A stretch of 6,070 nt of DNA, from assembly GCA_003155335.1 (NCBI GenBank), contig PMCG01000139.1, positions 15,152 through 21,221 of the forward strand, written 5' to 3'. Every line of letters begins with the position of its first letter. The first letter of the stretch is position 1. The translations under genes were made by a program, and so were the position numbers. Shown piece by piece: positions 1 to 6,009 of this stretch. This DNA comes from Acidobacteriota bacterium (GTDB taxonomy: Bacteria; Acidobacteriota; Vicinamibacteria; Fen-336). The notes under the pieces were generated by a model. That model saw nothing but the letters and a program-made list of their open reading frames with translations. It ran no database searches and had not been told where the DNA came from.

Positions 1-167
1 TCGTCGTCGTTGATGAACACCGACGCTGTAATGTGCATCGCGTTGACGAGGCACAGTCCCTCTCTGACGCCGCTCTCGGCGACGGTCTGTTGCACGCGGT
101 CCGTGATGTTGACGAAGTCCATTCGCTCCGCCACGTTCATCGTGAGGTACACGGTGTGCGATTTCAT
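1..167 (-). CDS. yjbQ: YjbQ/UPF0047 family protein, N-terminal part (cut by window edge)
   Basis: The 55 complete codons visible read from an ATG at 167 to the window edge, so the C-terminal part (probably a little over half, since the family is usually about 135-140 residues) lies outside. The translation fits the UPF0047/YjbQ family. The start (KSHTVYLTM, then [12 protein letters not shown]) matches the family N-terminus, and residues 37-55 ([20 protein letters not shown]) match its most conserved stretch, with His45 and Thr47 in the positions of the family's H-T-T/H-I-T motif. Members are annotated as secondary thiamine-phosphate synthases because some show weak thiamine phosphate synthase activity; their main role is uncertain, and the protein is expected to be cytosolic. 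A GGAG ribosome-binding site lies at 179-176. The gene is divergent from the HAD gene. Family assignment is strong; the biochemical role is not established. Confidence 0.85.
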   Translation of the reverse strand, partial: MKSHTVYLTMNVAERMDFVNITDRVQQTVAESGVREGLCLVNAMHITASVFINDD

Positions 168-182
168 AGGCCTGCTCCGGTA

Positions 183-196
183 CTGCCGGCCGGCAG
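183..196. repeat. Perfect 14-base palindrome in the yjbQ leader
   Basis: CTGCCGGCCGGCAG is its own reverse complement, with 7-base arms and no spacer. It lies between the candidate yjbQ -10 box (222-217) and the yjbQ GGAG ribosome-binding site (179-176). It could be an operator for a dimeric repressor. As RNA it could form a 5-base stem with a GGCC loop just upstream of the ribosome-binding site. In G+C-rich DNA a palindrome of this size arises by chance about once in several kilobases, so only its placement in a short intergenic gap makes it notable. No known operator is recognised. Confidence 0.4.
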
Positions 197-216
197 CGCG
201 CCCGGCCCGGTGGCAC

Positions 217-222
217 ATTGTA
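217..222 (-). promoter_or_regulatory. Candidate -10 box of the yjbQ promoter
   Basis: Read on the minus strand, 222-217 is TACAAT, one mismatch from TATAAT. Transcription would start near 210 and give a leader of about 43 bases containing the palindrome. No good -35 hexamer is seen at the expected place (about 239-246, where the minus strand reads TGCTCCTC), so the call rests on the -10 box and its location alone. Confidence 0.35.
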
Positions 223-236
223 CCCTTCCGCCAGGC

Positions 237-263
237 TTGAGGAGCACGGCCTTCGCGTAGAAT
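237..263 (+). promoter_or_regulatory. Candidate sigma-70-like promoter of the HAD-SDR pair
   Basis: TAGAAT at 258-263 is one mismatch from the -10 consensus. TTGAGG at 237-242 matches the -35 consensus in four of six positions, but the spacer is only 15 bases; reading CTTGAG (236-241) as the -35 gives 16. A start near 270 would leave a short leader of about 20 bases containing the GGAGG ribosome-binding site at 276-280. The -35 overlaps the place where the -35 of the divergent yjbQ promoter would lie. Confidence 0.4.
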
Positions 264-288
264 AGGGCCCTGTGTGGAGGTGGGGACG

Positions 289-966
289 ATGTCGCTGCGT
301 GCGGTGCTCTTCGACTTCGACGGCGTGCTCGTGAACAGCGAGCCGCTGCACTTCGCCGCGTTGCGCGACGCGCTGGCACCCGAAGGCATCGATCTGGACG
401 TGGAGGAGTACGCGCGGACGTACCTGGCCTACGACGACTGGGAGGCCGTGCGCATCGCCCTCGCGCAGCATGGCATGTCCCGTGACAGCGGCCGCGTCGC
501 TGCTGTTGCTGCGCGCAAGGCCGAAATCTTCGAGACGATGCTGGTGCATATCCCACTTTTCCCAGGGGTGCGGGAGTTGGTCTTGGGACTGGCGGCGGCC
601 TATCCGCTGGCGATCGCGTCCGGGGCACGGCACTGCGAGATCGAGTCGATGCTCTCGGCGGCCGGCCTGCTCGAAGCCTTCACAGCGATTGTCGGCGCGG
701 ACGACGTGGCCAGTACGAAACCGCACCCGGAGCCCTACCTGGCCGCGATGGCGCGTCTCGCTGACCGCGCGCCCGGGATTGTGCCTGCCGAATGCTTGGT
801 CTTCGAGGATTCGATGGCCGGGATTGCTTCAGGTCTGGCGGCCGGCATGAAGGTCGTGGCAGTGGCGCACTCCTACGCACCTGAAAAGCTCTTGGCGGCG
901 CACCACGTCATCCCTTCGCTCGAGGGCCTGCCTGTGGAGCGCGTGCAGTCCCTTTTCGCGGAGTGA
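289..966 (+). CDS. HAD superfamily phosphatase, beta-phosphoglucomutase-like (subfamily IA)
   Basis: A 225-residue haloacid dehalogenase-type hydrolase, predicted cytosolic and Mg-dependent, acting on a small phosphorylated metabolite, probably a sugar phosphate. All four HAD motifs are present: [11 protein letters not shown] (9-19) with nucleophile Asp9 and acid/base Asp11; Ser111 in ASGA; Lys144 in KPHPEPY; and the metal-binding pair Glu173-Asp174 in FEDS. Residues of about 17-85 form the helical C1 cap typical of the PGM/phosphatase branch. The length is normal for the family. I chose ATG 289 because GGAGG at 276-280 sits 8 bases upstream; an in-frame GTG at 274 would have no such site. 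The gene ends 4 bases before the SDR gene, and its last codons hold the SDR ribosome-binding site (GGAG, 960-963), so the two are coupled. HAD substrates cannot be read from sequence: phosphatase is more likely than mutase, but both are possible. Confidence 0.9.
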   Translation: MSLRAVLFDFDGVLVNSEPLHFAALRDALAPEGIDLDVEEYARTYLAYDDWEAVRIALAQHGMSRDSGRVAAVAARKAEIFETMLVHIPLFPGVRELVLGLAAAYPLAIASGARHCEIESMLSAAGLLEAFTAIVGADDVASTKPHPEPYLAAMARLADRAPGIVPAECLVFEDSMAGIASGLAAGMKVVAVAHSYAPEKLLAAHHVIPSLEGLPVERVQSLFAE

Positions 967-970
967 CCGG

Positions 971-1810
971 ATGCCTTCCCGTTTCCTCGACGCGGACCAG
1001 GCTCGTCGTCATGCCGAGTACCGCTATGACTTCAAGACGCGACCGCTCGCAGGCCGGGTCGTGCTCGTCTCGGGAGGCGTCGGCGGTCTGGGCGCGGCCA
1101 TTACCGCGCTGCTTCTTCAGGACGGGGCCATGCCCGTCGTGGGGTACCGCTCGAATCGCGGCCGGGCCTTGGCGTTCCAGCAGAAGATGCAGGATCTCTA
1201 CGGCGGACTCGTGACCCTGGTCGAGGGCGATGCCGCGGACGCGGACGTGCGGCGCCGCTACCTCGAGACGGCGCTCAATCTCAAGGGAGAGCTGTACGGG
1301 CTCGTGGCGCTGACAGGGGATCCCGCGCGCGTCAAGCCAGCCGATCTGGACGGCGCAGCGTTGCGAGCGTCGTTCGTGGCCAACTTCGAGGCGCCGCTAT
1401 TGCTGGCTCGTGCGTGTGCCGAGGCGATGGCGACGCGCGACACCCATGGTTCGATCGTGCTGTTCTCCAGCATGCAGGGCGTGCATCCGTTCGAAGGGAG
1501 TATCGCCTACGCCGCGCCAAAAGCGGCGCTGATCCACGCGGCGCGCGTGCTGGCCAAGGAGTACGGTGGAAAGGCGGACGTGCGAGTCAACGTGGTGGCC
1601 CCAGGGGCGACGACGGCGGGAATGGCGCGGGTCTCGATCGAGTCCGGGAAATACGATGCGTACGTCGATCGCGGCGTGGTCCCGCGTTTCGGACGGCCGG
1701 AGGACGTGGCCAGGGCGGTGCGCTTCCTGCTCGAGCCCGACAGCTACGTGACCGGCCAGGTGATCACGGTCGACGGCGGGCTCACCCTGCGGCGAGATCG
1801 CGTCGGGTGA
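971..1810 (+). CDS. Short-chain dehydrogenase/reductase (FabG-like), substrate unknown
   Basis: A 279-residue classical SDR, an NAD(P)-dependent oxidoreductase. The glycine-rich cofactor motif is SGGVGGLG (34-41). The catalytic set is complete: Asn138, Ser167, Tyr180 and Lys184 (YAAPK), with Ser and Tyr 13 residues apart as in E. coli FabG. Asp87 lies in the adenine-pocket strand, PG is at 211-212, and the C-terminus has the FabG-type TGQVITVDGG. Arg60 and Arg63 after strand beta-2 suggest NADPH preference (inference). Two oddities: an N-terminal extension of about 20-25 charged residues precedes the Rossmann fold, and the usual NNAG motif is replaced by ALTG (113-116). ATG 971 follows GGAG (960-963) by 7 bases, and the gene starts 4 bases after the HAD stop, so it is co-transcribed with it. 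It is probably not the housekeeping fabG, since no fatty-acid genes adjoin. A carbonyl or polyol reductase role is possible but unproven. Confidence 0.88.
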   Translation: MPSRFLDADQARRHAEYRYDFKTRPLAGRVVLVSGGVGGLGAAITALLLQDGAMPVVGYRSNRGRALAFQQKMQDLYGGLVTLVEGDAADADVRRRYLETALNLKGELYGLVALTGDPARVKPADLDGAALRASFVANFEAPLLLARACAEAMATRDTHGSIVLFSSMQGVHPFEGSIAYAAPKAALIHAARVLAKEYGGKADVRVNVVAPGATTAGMARVSIESGKYDAYVDRGVVPRFGRPEDVARAVRFLLEPDSYVTGQVITVDGGLTLRRDRVG

Positions 1811-1824
1811 GGAGCGGTCGTGTC

Positions 1825-1862
1825 GCTGGACGAACGGCGCCCGGGGCGGTATAAAGCTGGAC
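1825..1862. repeat. Direct repeat GCTGGAC flanking the rubrerythrin promoter
   Basis: GCTGGAC occurs at 1825-1831, overlapping the -35 box, and again at 1856-1862, just past the -10 box at the expected transcription start. The copies are 31 bases apart, close to three helical turns, so a regulator could contact both from the same face. The repeat is only 7 bases and may be accidental. Confidence 0.3.
1827..1855 (+). promoter_or_regulatory. Sigma-70-like promoter of the rubrerythrin gene
   Basis: TGGACG (1827-1832, four of six matches to the -35 consensus) and TATAAA (1850-1855, five of six) are separated by an ideal 17 bases. Transcription should start near 1862, leaving a leader of about 37 bases that ends in the GAGAGGAG ribosome-binding site at 1883-1890. 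The A+T-rich -10 box stands out in G+C-rich surroundings. The spacer contains an 11-base dyad (CGCCC, one base, GGGCG; 1838-1848). This promoter makes rubrerythrin independent of the HAD-SDR pair, whose last stop is at 1810. Confidence 0.6.
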
Positions 1863-1898
1863 ACGGAGTCAACCACAGACACGAGAGGAGCGTTGGCG

Positions 1899-2402
1899 AT
1901 GAAGACGAGCGACAACCTACAGACTGCGTTTGCCGGTGAGAGTCAAGCGAACCGCAGGTATTTGGCTTTCGCCAAGAAGGCGCAGGAGGATGGGAAACCC
2001 CAGATCGCCAAGGTCTTCCGTGCCGCGGCAGCAGCCGAGACGGTGCACGCTCTGGCGCACTTTCGAGTGATGAACGGCGTGGCGACGACGGCGGACAACT
2101 TGAAGACCGCGATCGCAGGTGAGGCGTACGAATTCCAGTCGATGTACCCCGAGTTTGTGAGGATGGCTGAGGGCGAGGACCAGCGGGCCGCCGTGGCGAC
2201 GTTCAAGAACGCAATGACCGTCGAGAAGACGCACCACGCCCTGTTCACGGCAGCGCTGGAGGCGATCGGCTCCGGCAAGGACCTGGCTCCAGCCGAGATC
2301 TGGGTCTGCGAGGTCTGTGGCCACACGCACGTCGGCGACGAGCCACCCGAGCATTGTCCGGTCTGCAATGCGCTCCGGAAGTCCTTCACGAAGGTGGTGT
2401 AG
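1899..2402 (+). CDS. Rubrerythrin (diiron domain plus C-terminal rubredoxin domain)
   Basis: A 167-residue cytosolic non-haem iron protein that reduces hydrogen peroxide to water with electrons from reduced rubredoxin or NAD(P)H-linked partners, protecting anaerobic and microaerophilic cells. The N-terminal ferritin-like four-helix bundle carries the expected diiron ligands: Glu14 in AGESQANRRY, Glu47 and His50 (ExxH), Glu75 and Glu78 in AGEAYEF, and Glu109 and His112 (ExxH). The C-terminal rubredoxin domain has its four cysteines, Cys137-x2-Cys140 and Cys153-x2-Cys156, for the Fe(SCys)4 centre. Both domains are intact, and the length is slightly below the roughly 190 residues of classical members. 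ATG 1899 is 8 bases after AGGAG; an in-frame TTG at 1893 would be only 2 bases from that site. The gene has its own promoter and runs head-on into bshB1, with 13 bases between stops. Identification is firm; the electron donor is not encoded here. Confidence 0.96.
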   Translation: MKTSDNLQTAFAGESQANRRYLAFAKKAQEDGKPQIAKVFRAAAAAETVHALAHFRVMNGVATTADNLKTAIAGEAYEFQSMYPEFVRMAEGEDQRAAVATFKNAMTVEKTHHALFTAALEAIGSGKDLAPAEIWVCEVCGHTHVGDEPPEHCPVCNALRKSFTKVV

Positions 2403-2415
2403 CGTCGCTGGCGCT

Positions 2416-3144
2416 TCAGAAAGACGACACGGGTAGGCTGGCGAGGTCGCTGACGACCATCGACTCGCGCATGTAGAACCCCTCGCCGTATCGCACGCCG
2501 ATGCGTTGGCCAAAGCGGCGCGCGCCCACCTCCACGTTCGACTGGAAGCGGTCCAGGGCCAGCGCGACTGTCTCGCCCGGTTCGGGAGTGAACTGGCTGG
2601 CAAAGGCGGCCACGGCGCGCATCTTGATCTCCCAGGTCGAGGTGATGTCCACGACGAACGTGGGCGTGACTTCGCTGTACTCCGTCATGGTCAGGCAGTA
2701 GACGAGCTTGAACGGGCGGAAGGCCGGGCCCAGGTCGGGGCGGTAGTTGCGCAGGCCAGCCAGGAAAGCGGCCTCGTAGGAGATCTGTCCTGCGTGCGCG
2801 TGGTCGGGGTGGCGTTGTTGGGAGTGCTGCAGGATGACGACGCGCGGGCGCAGGCGGCGAATGGCCTCGACGACAGGGTCCTTGTGCGCGGCAGTGACCT
2901 CGAGTGAGGAGTCGGGCAGGCCGAGGCTCTCGCGATGGGCGACCCCGAGGATGCGCGCCGCCTCCGCCGCCTCTGCCGCTCGTGTCTCGGGCGTACCGCG
3001 GCTACCGGACTCGCCGCGCGTCAGATCGACAAGGGCCACGCGCCGGCCGAGGCGGCACTCCAGCGCCAGCGTGCCGCCCATGATCAGGTCCGCGTCGTCA
3101 GGATGGGCGCAGATAGCAGCGATGTCGAAGTCGTGCGCGTTCAT
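2416..3144 (-). CDS. bshB1: Bacillithiol biosynthesis deacetylase BshB1 (PIG-L/LmbE family)
   Basis: A 242-residue zinc-dependent deacetylase of the LmbE/PIG-L family. It is predicted to remove the acetyl group from N-acetylglucosaminyl-malate, the second step of bacillithiol synthesis, in the cytosol. The metal site is visible: AHPDD (13-17) supplies His14 and Asp17, with Asp16 as probable catalytic base, and HPDH (112-115) supplies His115. DLTRGESGSRGT (40-51) and the C-terminal RFGQRIGVRYGEGF (210-223) are typical of BshB1 rather than of mycothiol or lincomycin-type relatives. The usual Glu after AHPDDx is replaced by Asp19, a mild change. The start at 3144 follows a GAGGTGA ribosome-binding site overlapping the bshA stop, so it is coupled to bshA as the last gene of the cluster. 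Specificity for the malate glycoside rests on family resemblance and on adjacency to bshA; a broader deacetylase or S-conjugate amidase role cannot be excluded. Confidence 0.93.
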   Translation of the reverse strand: MNAHDFDIAAICAHPDDADLIMGGTLALECRLGRRVALVDLTRGESGSRGTPETRAAEAAEAARILGVAHRESLGLPDSSLEVTAAHKDPVVEAIRRLRPRVVILQHSQQRHPDHAHAGQISYEAAFLAGLRNYRPDLGPAFRPFKLVYCLTMTEYSEVTPTFVVDITSTWEIKMRAVAAFASQFTPEPGETVALALDRFQSNVEVGARRFGQRIGVRYGEGFYMRESMVVSDLASLPVSSF

Positions 3145-3147
3145 GGG

Positions 3148-3154
3148 TCACCTC
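3148..3154 (-). promoter_or_regulatory. bshB1 ribosome-binding site overlapping the bshA stop codon
   Basis: On the minus strand 3154-3148 reads GAGGTGA. The last three bases are the bshA TGA stop, and the AGG core lies 6 bases before the bshB1 ATG. Ribosomes ending bshA therefore finish on the bshB1 initiation site, which implies translational coupling and matched production of the two enzymes. Confidence 0.7.
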
Positions 3155-4275
3155 GTTCCTGCCAGCACGCGCTCGTAGACGCGTTCGTACTGGCTCACGA
3201 TCTGCTCGGCGTCAAAGCAGGCAGCGACGCGCTGGCGTGCCGCCTGCGCCATCTTCCGGTGCAACGCCTCGTCCCGCAGCAGCTCGAGCGCCCGCGTGGC
3301 CATGCCCTCGATGTCCCCGACCGGAAGCAGGTAGCCTGTCTCGCCATTCTTCACGACCTCGGGCAAGCCGCCGGCATCGCTGCCGATGACCGGGACGCCG
3401 CAGGCCATGGCCTCGAGAGCCGAAAGGCCGAAGCTCTCGAGCTCGGACGGCAAGAGATAGAGGTCGGCGACCGCCGTGATCTCCTCGATGCTGTCCTGGC
3501 GACCGAGGAAGCGCACCTTGTCGGCTATACCCAGACGGCGGGCGAGGGCCTGGGCCGAGGCGCGTTCGGGTCCATCGCCGACCATCAGCAGTACACTCGG
3601 GATCTCTCGGCGCACGCGTTCGAAGATCCGCACGACGTCGAGCACGCGTTTCACCGGGCGGAAGTTCGACATGTGCAGCAAGATGCGCTCGCCAGGATCG
3701 GCAAAGGCGGAGCGGTCGGGCGTCGTGCGGCCGGCACAGTGTTTGGCGAGGTCGACGAAGTTGGGCACGACGTCGATGGTGTTGTGCACGCCGAACTCAT
3801 CGAGAGTCATGCGCCGCAGGAACTCAGAGACGGCAGTGACGCCGTTCGAGCGCTCGATACCGAAGCGCGTGATCTCGAAGAAGGAGCGGTCCTGGCCGAC
3901 GAGCGTCACGTCTGTGCCGTGTAGCGTGGTCACCAGGCGCGGTGCGGAGTCGCCCAACATCTGCTGCGCCAGAAAGCCGGCGATCGCGTGCGGGATGGCA
4001 TAGTGCACGTGGAAGAGGTCGAGGTGATTCTCGCGCGCGACCTCAGCCATCTTCGCCGCCAGGGCCAGGTCGTGGGGCGGGTATTCAAAGAGGCTGTAAG
4101 CCGTGACGTCGATCTCGTGAAAGCGGATGTGTTCCTGGAATCCACCGAGACGGAAGGGCAGACGGTATGAGACGAAATGCACCTCGTGGCCTCGACGCGC
4201 GAGCACTTTCCCGAGCTCGGCGGCCACGGCGCCGGAGCCGCCCACCGTGGGGTAACAAGTGATGCCGATGTTCAT
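3148..4275 (-). CDS. bshA: N-acetyl-alpha-D-glucosaminyl L-malate synthase BshA (GT4)
   Basis: A 375-residue retaining GT-B glycosyltransferase of family GT4. It joins GlcNAc from UDP-GlcNAc to L-malate, the first committed step of bacillithiol synthesis, in the cytosol. The N-terminal domain shows [15 protein letters not shown] (1-15) with the glycine-rich acceptor/phosphate loop, HVHYAIPHA (89-97) and [11 protein letters not shown] (117-127), all characteristic of BshA. The C-terminal donor domain has SNFRPVKR (203-210), with Arg205 and Lys209 for the nucleotide-sugar phosphates, VGDGPE (232-237), and the GT4 E-x7-E motif (Glu280 and Glu288) in [13 protein letters not shown]. The length is normal for the family. 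ATG 4275 follows AGGAG by about 8 bases. Upstream, 97 bases separate it from bshC; downstream, bshB1 starts after 3 bases. Confusion with other GT4 enzymes is unlikely given these motifs and neighbours. Confidence 0.95.
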   Translation of the reverse strand: MNIGITCYPTVGGSGAVAAELGKVLARRGHEVHFVSYRLPFRLGGFQEHIRFHEIDVTAYSLFEYPPHDLALAAKMAEVARENHLDLFHVHYAIPHAIAGFLAQQMLGDSAPRLVTTLHGTDVTLVGQDRSFFEITRFGIERSNGVTAVSEFLRRMTLDEFGVHNTIDVVPNFVDLAKHCAGRTTPDRSAFADPGERILLHMSNFRPVKRVLDVVRIFERVRREIPSVLLMVGDGPERASAQALARRLGIADKVRFLGRQDSIEEITAVADLYLLPSELESFGLSALEAMACGVPVIGSDAGGLPEVVKNGETGYLLPVGDIEGMATRALELLRDEALHRKMAQAARQRVAACFDAEQIVSQYERVYERVLAGTR

Positions 4276-4372
4276 TGCTTGCGCTCCTGACGGTAGGCCG
4301 GCGTCGAGTCCCGGATGGTAGAAATTGGACGACAGAAATCGCGGGGGCGGCGTCTGTCGAAGGCAGGCCTGG
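4276..4372 (-). other. 97-base bshC-bshA spacer
   Basis: This is the only sizeable gap inside the bacillithiol cluster. It holds the inverted repeat at 4330-4359 and the bshA ribosome-binding site (AGGAG, about 4288-4284). I found no convincing -35/-10 pair on the minus strand and no hairpin followed by a T tract, so readthrough from bshC into bshA is the simplest reading. A weak internal promoter cannot be excluded. Confidence 0.5.
4330..4359. repeat. Inverted repeat in the bshC-bshA spacer
   Basis: CGACAGA at 4330-4336 and its exact reverse complement TCTGTCG at 4353-4359 enclose a 16-base loop. In the bshC-bshA transcript this would form a 7-base stem; as DNA the half-sites are about two helical turns apart (23 bases centre to centre). 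No T tract follows on the minus strand, so it is not a standard terminator. It could be an mRNA-processing or stability hairpin, an operator, or chance: a 7-base match is not rare in a gap of this size. Confidence 0.4.
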
Positions 4373-6001
4373 TCATAGGTAGAACACCTGATGGCCGCGC
4401 GCCAGCGGGTCGATGCCGGCGCGGAGTTCCTCGATCAGTTCGGGTCCACGGCGGGCGAGGACGTCGATCCAACTCAGCGTGCGTTCCTGGAACGCGCCGT
4501 CTGGGAAGAGCGCCTCGCGCGCGCGGCGCAAGCGGTCGCCGCGGGCCGCATCTCGCTTCTTGAGCGCGCGCTCCACCTTCTCGTGCAGCGCCTCGATGGG
4601 GTGCAGCACGCGGCCGACAGTGGCATCGCAGGCTGCGGAGAGCGTGGGATCGAGAGCGCCCAGGACATCCTCGATGTCCCGCAGCGCGGAGCGAACAGCA
4701 GCGCGGGCGCGCTCAAAGGACTCCTCCATGCGCGGATACTGCGCCTGTGTCCACGCGGTGAGTGTCTTCTCGACGTCGCCTTGCAGCAACGGGAGCGTGA
4801 GTCGCTCGCTTTCGAGTAGGCGCGCTTGTGCCGGCTCGACGAGCGTCAGGCTCGGACGCGGGACGAGCGCAGGCCGGGGGATGCCGAAGTGCGCGTAGCA
4901 GTCCCCGATCTGCGCGTGATAGGCGATCTCGGCCGGACCAGCCACGTATGCCGCGGTCGGCAGGACATGATCTTGAGCCAAGGGGCGCAGCAGGGCGCCA
5001 GGGCTCCAGTCGACCGGGTTCTGGCGCAGGCTGGCCAACGCATCCGCCAGTGGGAGCTGCTGTGCGGTGCCGCGTACCTCGATCACGCCGTCGTGCACGG
5101 CCAGGGCGCGCCTTTGCCCCTCGGTGTAGTAGAAGAGGTTCAGGAATCCCGGCCGCAGGGGCACTTGCGTGTGGAAGCCGGCGTCGCGTAGGCGCTCGCT
5201 CGCGGCGGTCGCGAGGCGAGAGGTGGGCGACGACTCGCTGATCTCGCGCTCGAGGACCGGCTCTGCCAGGCGCGCCAGCAAGGGGTCTGCGGCATCGAGC
5301 AGAACCAGGTCGGGCAAATAGGCGGACAGGAGCCGCGCAAACGCCTCGCTGAGGGGGATCGCTGGCTGGTACGCCGCGCGGATCTGCGCCAGAGCCGCGT
5401 CACGCGCATCTGAGACAGGCCATGTCGCGGCCAGCGTATCGATGAGGGCGACGATCGTGTCGTCTAGCGGAATGCGCGCTGCCGGCTGGCCAACTGGTTC
5501 TTCGTGCGGCGTGTAGGTGAGCGTTCGCGCCTGTCCCGTGCCGTCTCGGACCGTGACGCTGCGAATCTCGGCAAAGTCGTGATCAGTGGACGCCACCCAG
5601 AAGATCGGGACGACCGGCGCGTTCCGTTCGGCCGCAAGGCGCTTCGCAACCTCCAATACGGCGAGTGCCTTGTAGAGCACGAGCAGCGGTCCGCCGAACA
5701 GGCAGGCTTGCTGGCCAGTGACGACAGCGACCGCCCTCGGGTCTGCCAGCTCGCGCGCGTGCTCCGCGGCACGTGACGCGCCACGCGCCTGCTGGACAGC
5801 GGCCAGAGCATGAGCCAGGTCCGCGCGAGTGCGCGGCAGCGTCAGGGCGCGTTCGGCGGCTGCGGCCAGCGCGCGGCCATCGAAGCTGCCGGCAAAGAAC
5901 GGCCGAGCGCCGGGAGCGTCGACGACGTACTGGCGGAAAAGCGCGCTCGGGGGGCTCGGGAAGTCGGCGTAGCCCAAGAGTTGCGTCGCGCGGCTCGGCA
6001 T
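4373..6001 (-). CDS. bshC: Putative bacillithiol synthase (cysteine-adding enzyme) BshC
   Basis: A 542-residue protein of the BshC family, thought to catalyse the last step of bacillithiol synthesis by adding L-cysteine to glucosaminyl-malate in the cytosol. Genetics supports this step; direct biochemical proof for the family is limited. Signature stretches are TGQQACLFGGPLL (95-107), FWVASTDHDFAE (134-145) in the Rossmann-like core, and AGPAEIAYHAQIGD (354-367). Residues of about 405-530 are charged and helical (RMEESFERARAAVRSALRD and EKVERALKKRDAARGDRL), fitting the coiled-coil dimerisation segment. The length is typical. An in-frame TAA at 6013-6011 limits the start to GTG 6004 or the adjoining ATG 6001; I chose ATG, but GTG is equally possible if the message is leaderless. 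No good ribosome-binding site is present. It is the first gene of the bshC-bshA-bshB1 cluster. Confidence 0.94.
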   Translation of the reverse strand: MPSRATQLLGYADFPSPPSALFRQYVVDAPGARPFFAGSFDGRALAAAAERALTLPRTRADLAHALAAVQQARGASRAAEHARELADPRAVAVVTGQQACLFGGPLLVLYKALAVLEVAKRLAAERNAPVVPIFWVASTDHDFAEIRSVTVRDGTGQARTLTYTPHEEPVGQPAARIPLDDTIVALIDTLAATWPVSDARDAALAQIRAAYQPAIPLSEAFARLLSAYLPDLVLLDAADPLLARLAEPVLEREISESSPTSRLATAASERLRDAGFHTQVPLRPGFLNLFYYTEGQRRALAVHDGVIEVRGTAQQLPLADALASLRQNPVDWSPGALLRPLAQDHVLPTAAYVAGPAEIAYHAQIGDCYAHFGIPRPALVPRPSLTLVEPAQARLLESERLTLPLLQGDVEKTLTAWTQAQYPRMEESFERARAAVRSALRDIEDVLGALDPTLSAACDATVGRVLHPIEALHEKVERALKKRDAARGDRLRRAREALFPDGAFQERTLSWIDVLARRGPELIEELRAGIDPLARGHQVFYL

Positions 6002-6009
6002 CACTCTCG

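Noticed and set aside
1..10. TCG triplet repeat at the left edge
   Set aside because: It is three repeats only and encodes the conserved Asp-Asp-Glu of YjbQ on the minus strand.
274..288. Upstream GTG start for the HAD gene
   Set aside because: It would overlap the GGAGG ribosome-binding site at 276-280, which is ideally placed for ATG 289.
164..628. Minus-strand open frame antisense to the HAD gene and covering the divergent promoter region
   Set aside because: Its translation is an Arg/Pro/Ala-rich low-complexity shadow with no domain, and the opposite strand has a complete HAD motif set.
1893..1898. Upstream TTG start for rubrerythrin
   Set aside because: It is only 2 bases from AGGAG, whereas ATG 1899 is 8 bases away and begins at the normal family N-terminus.
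1397..1915. Minus-strand open frame antisense to the SDR and the rubrerythrin promoter
   Set aside because: It is a composition-driven shadow of the SDR, with no family resemblance and no supporting start signals.
2383..2394. CCTTCACGAAGG hairpin near the end of rubrerythrin as a terminator
   Set aside because: It has a 4-base stem with a 4-base loop, lies inside the coding sequence and has no T tract after it; too weak to call.
2935..3924. Long plus-strand open frame (329 residues) antisense to bshB1 and bshA
   Set aside because: It lies wholly opposite two genes with intact family motifs, crosses their junction, has no ribosome-binding site and no recognisable domain. Long antisense frames are expected in G+C-rich coding DNA.
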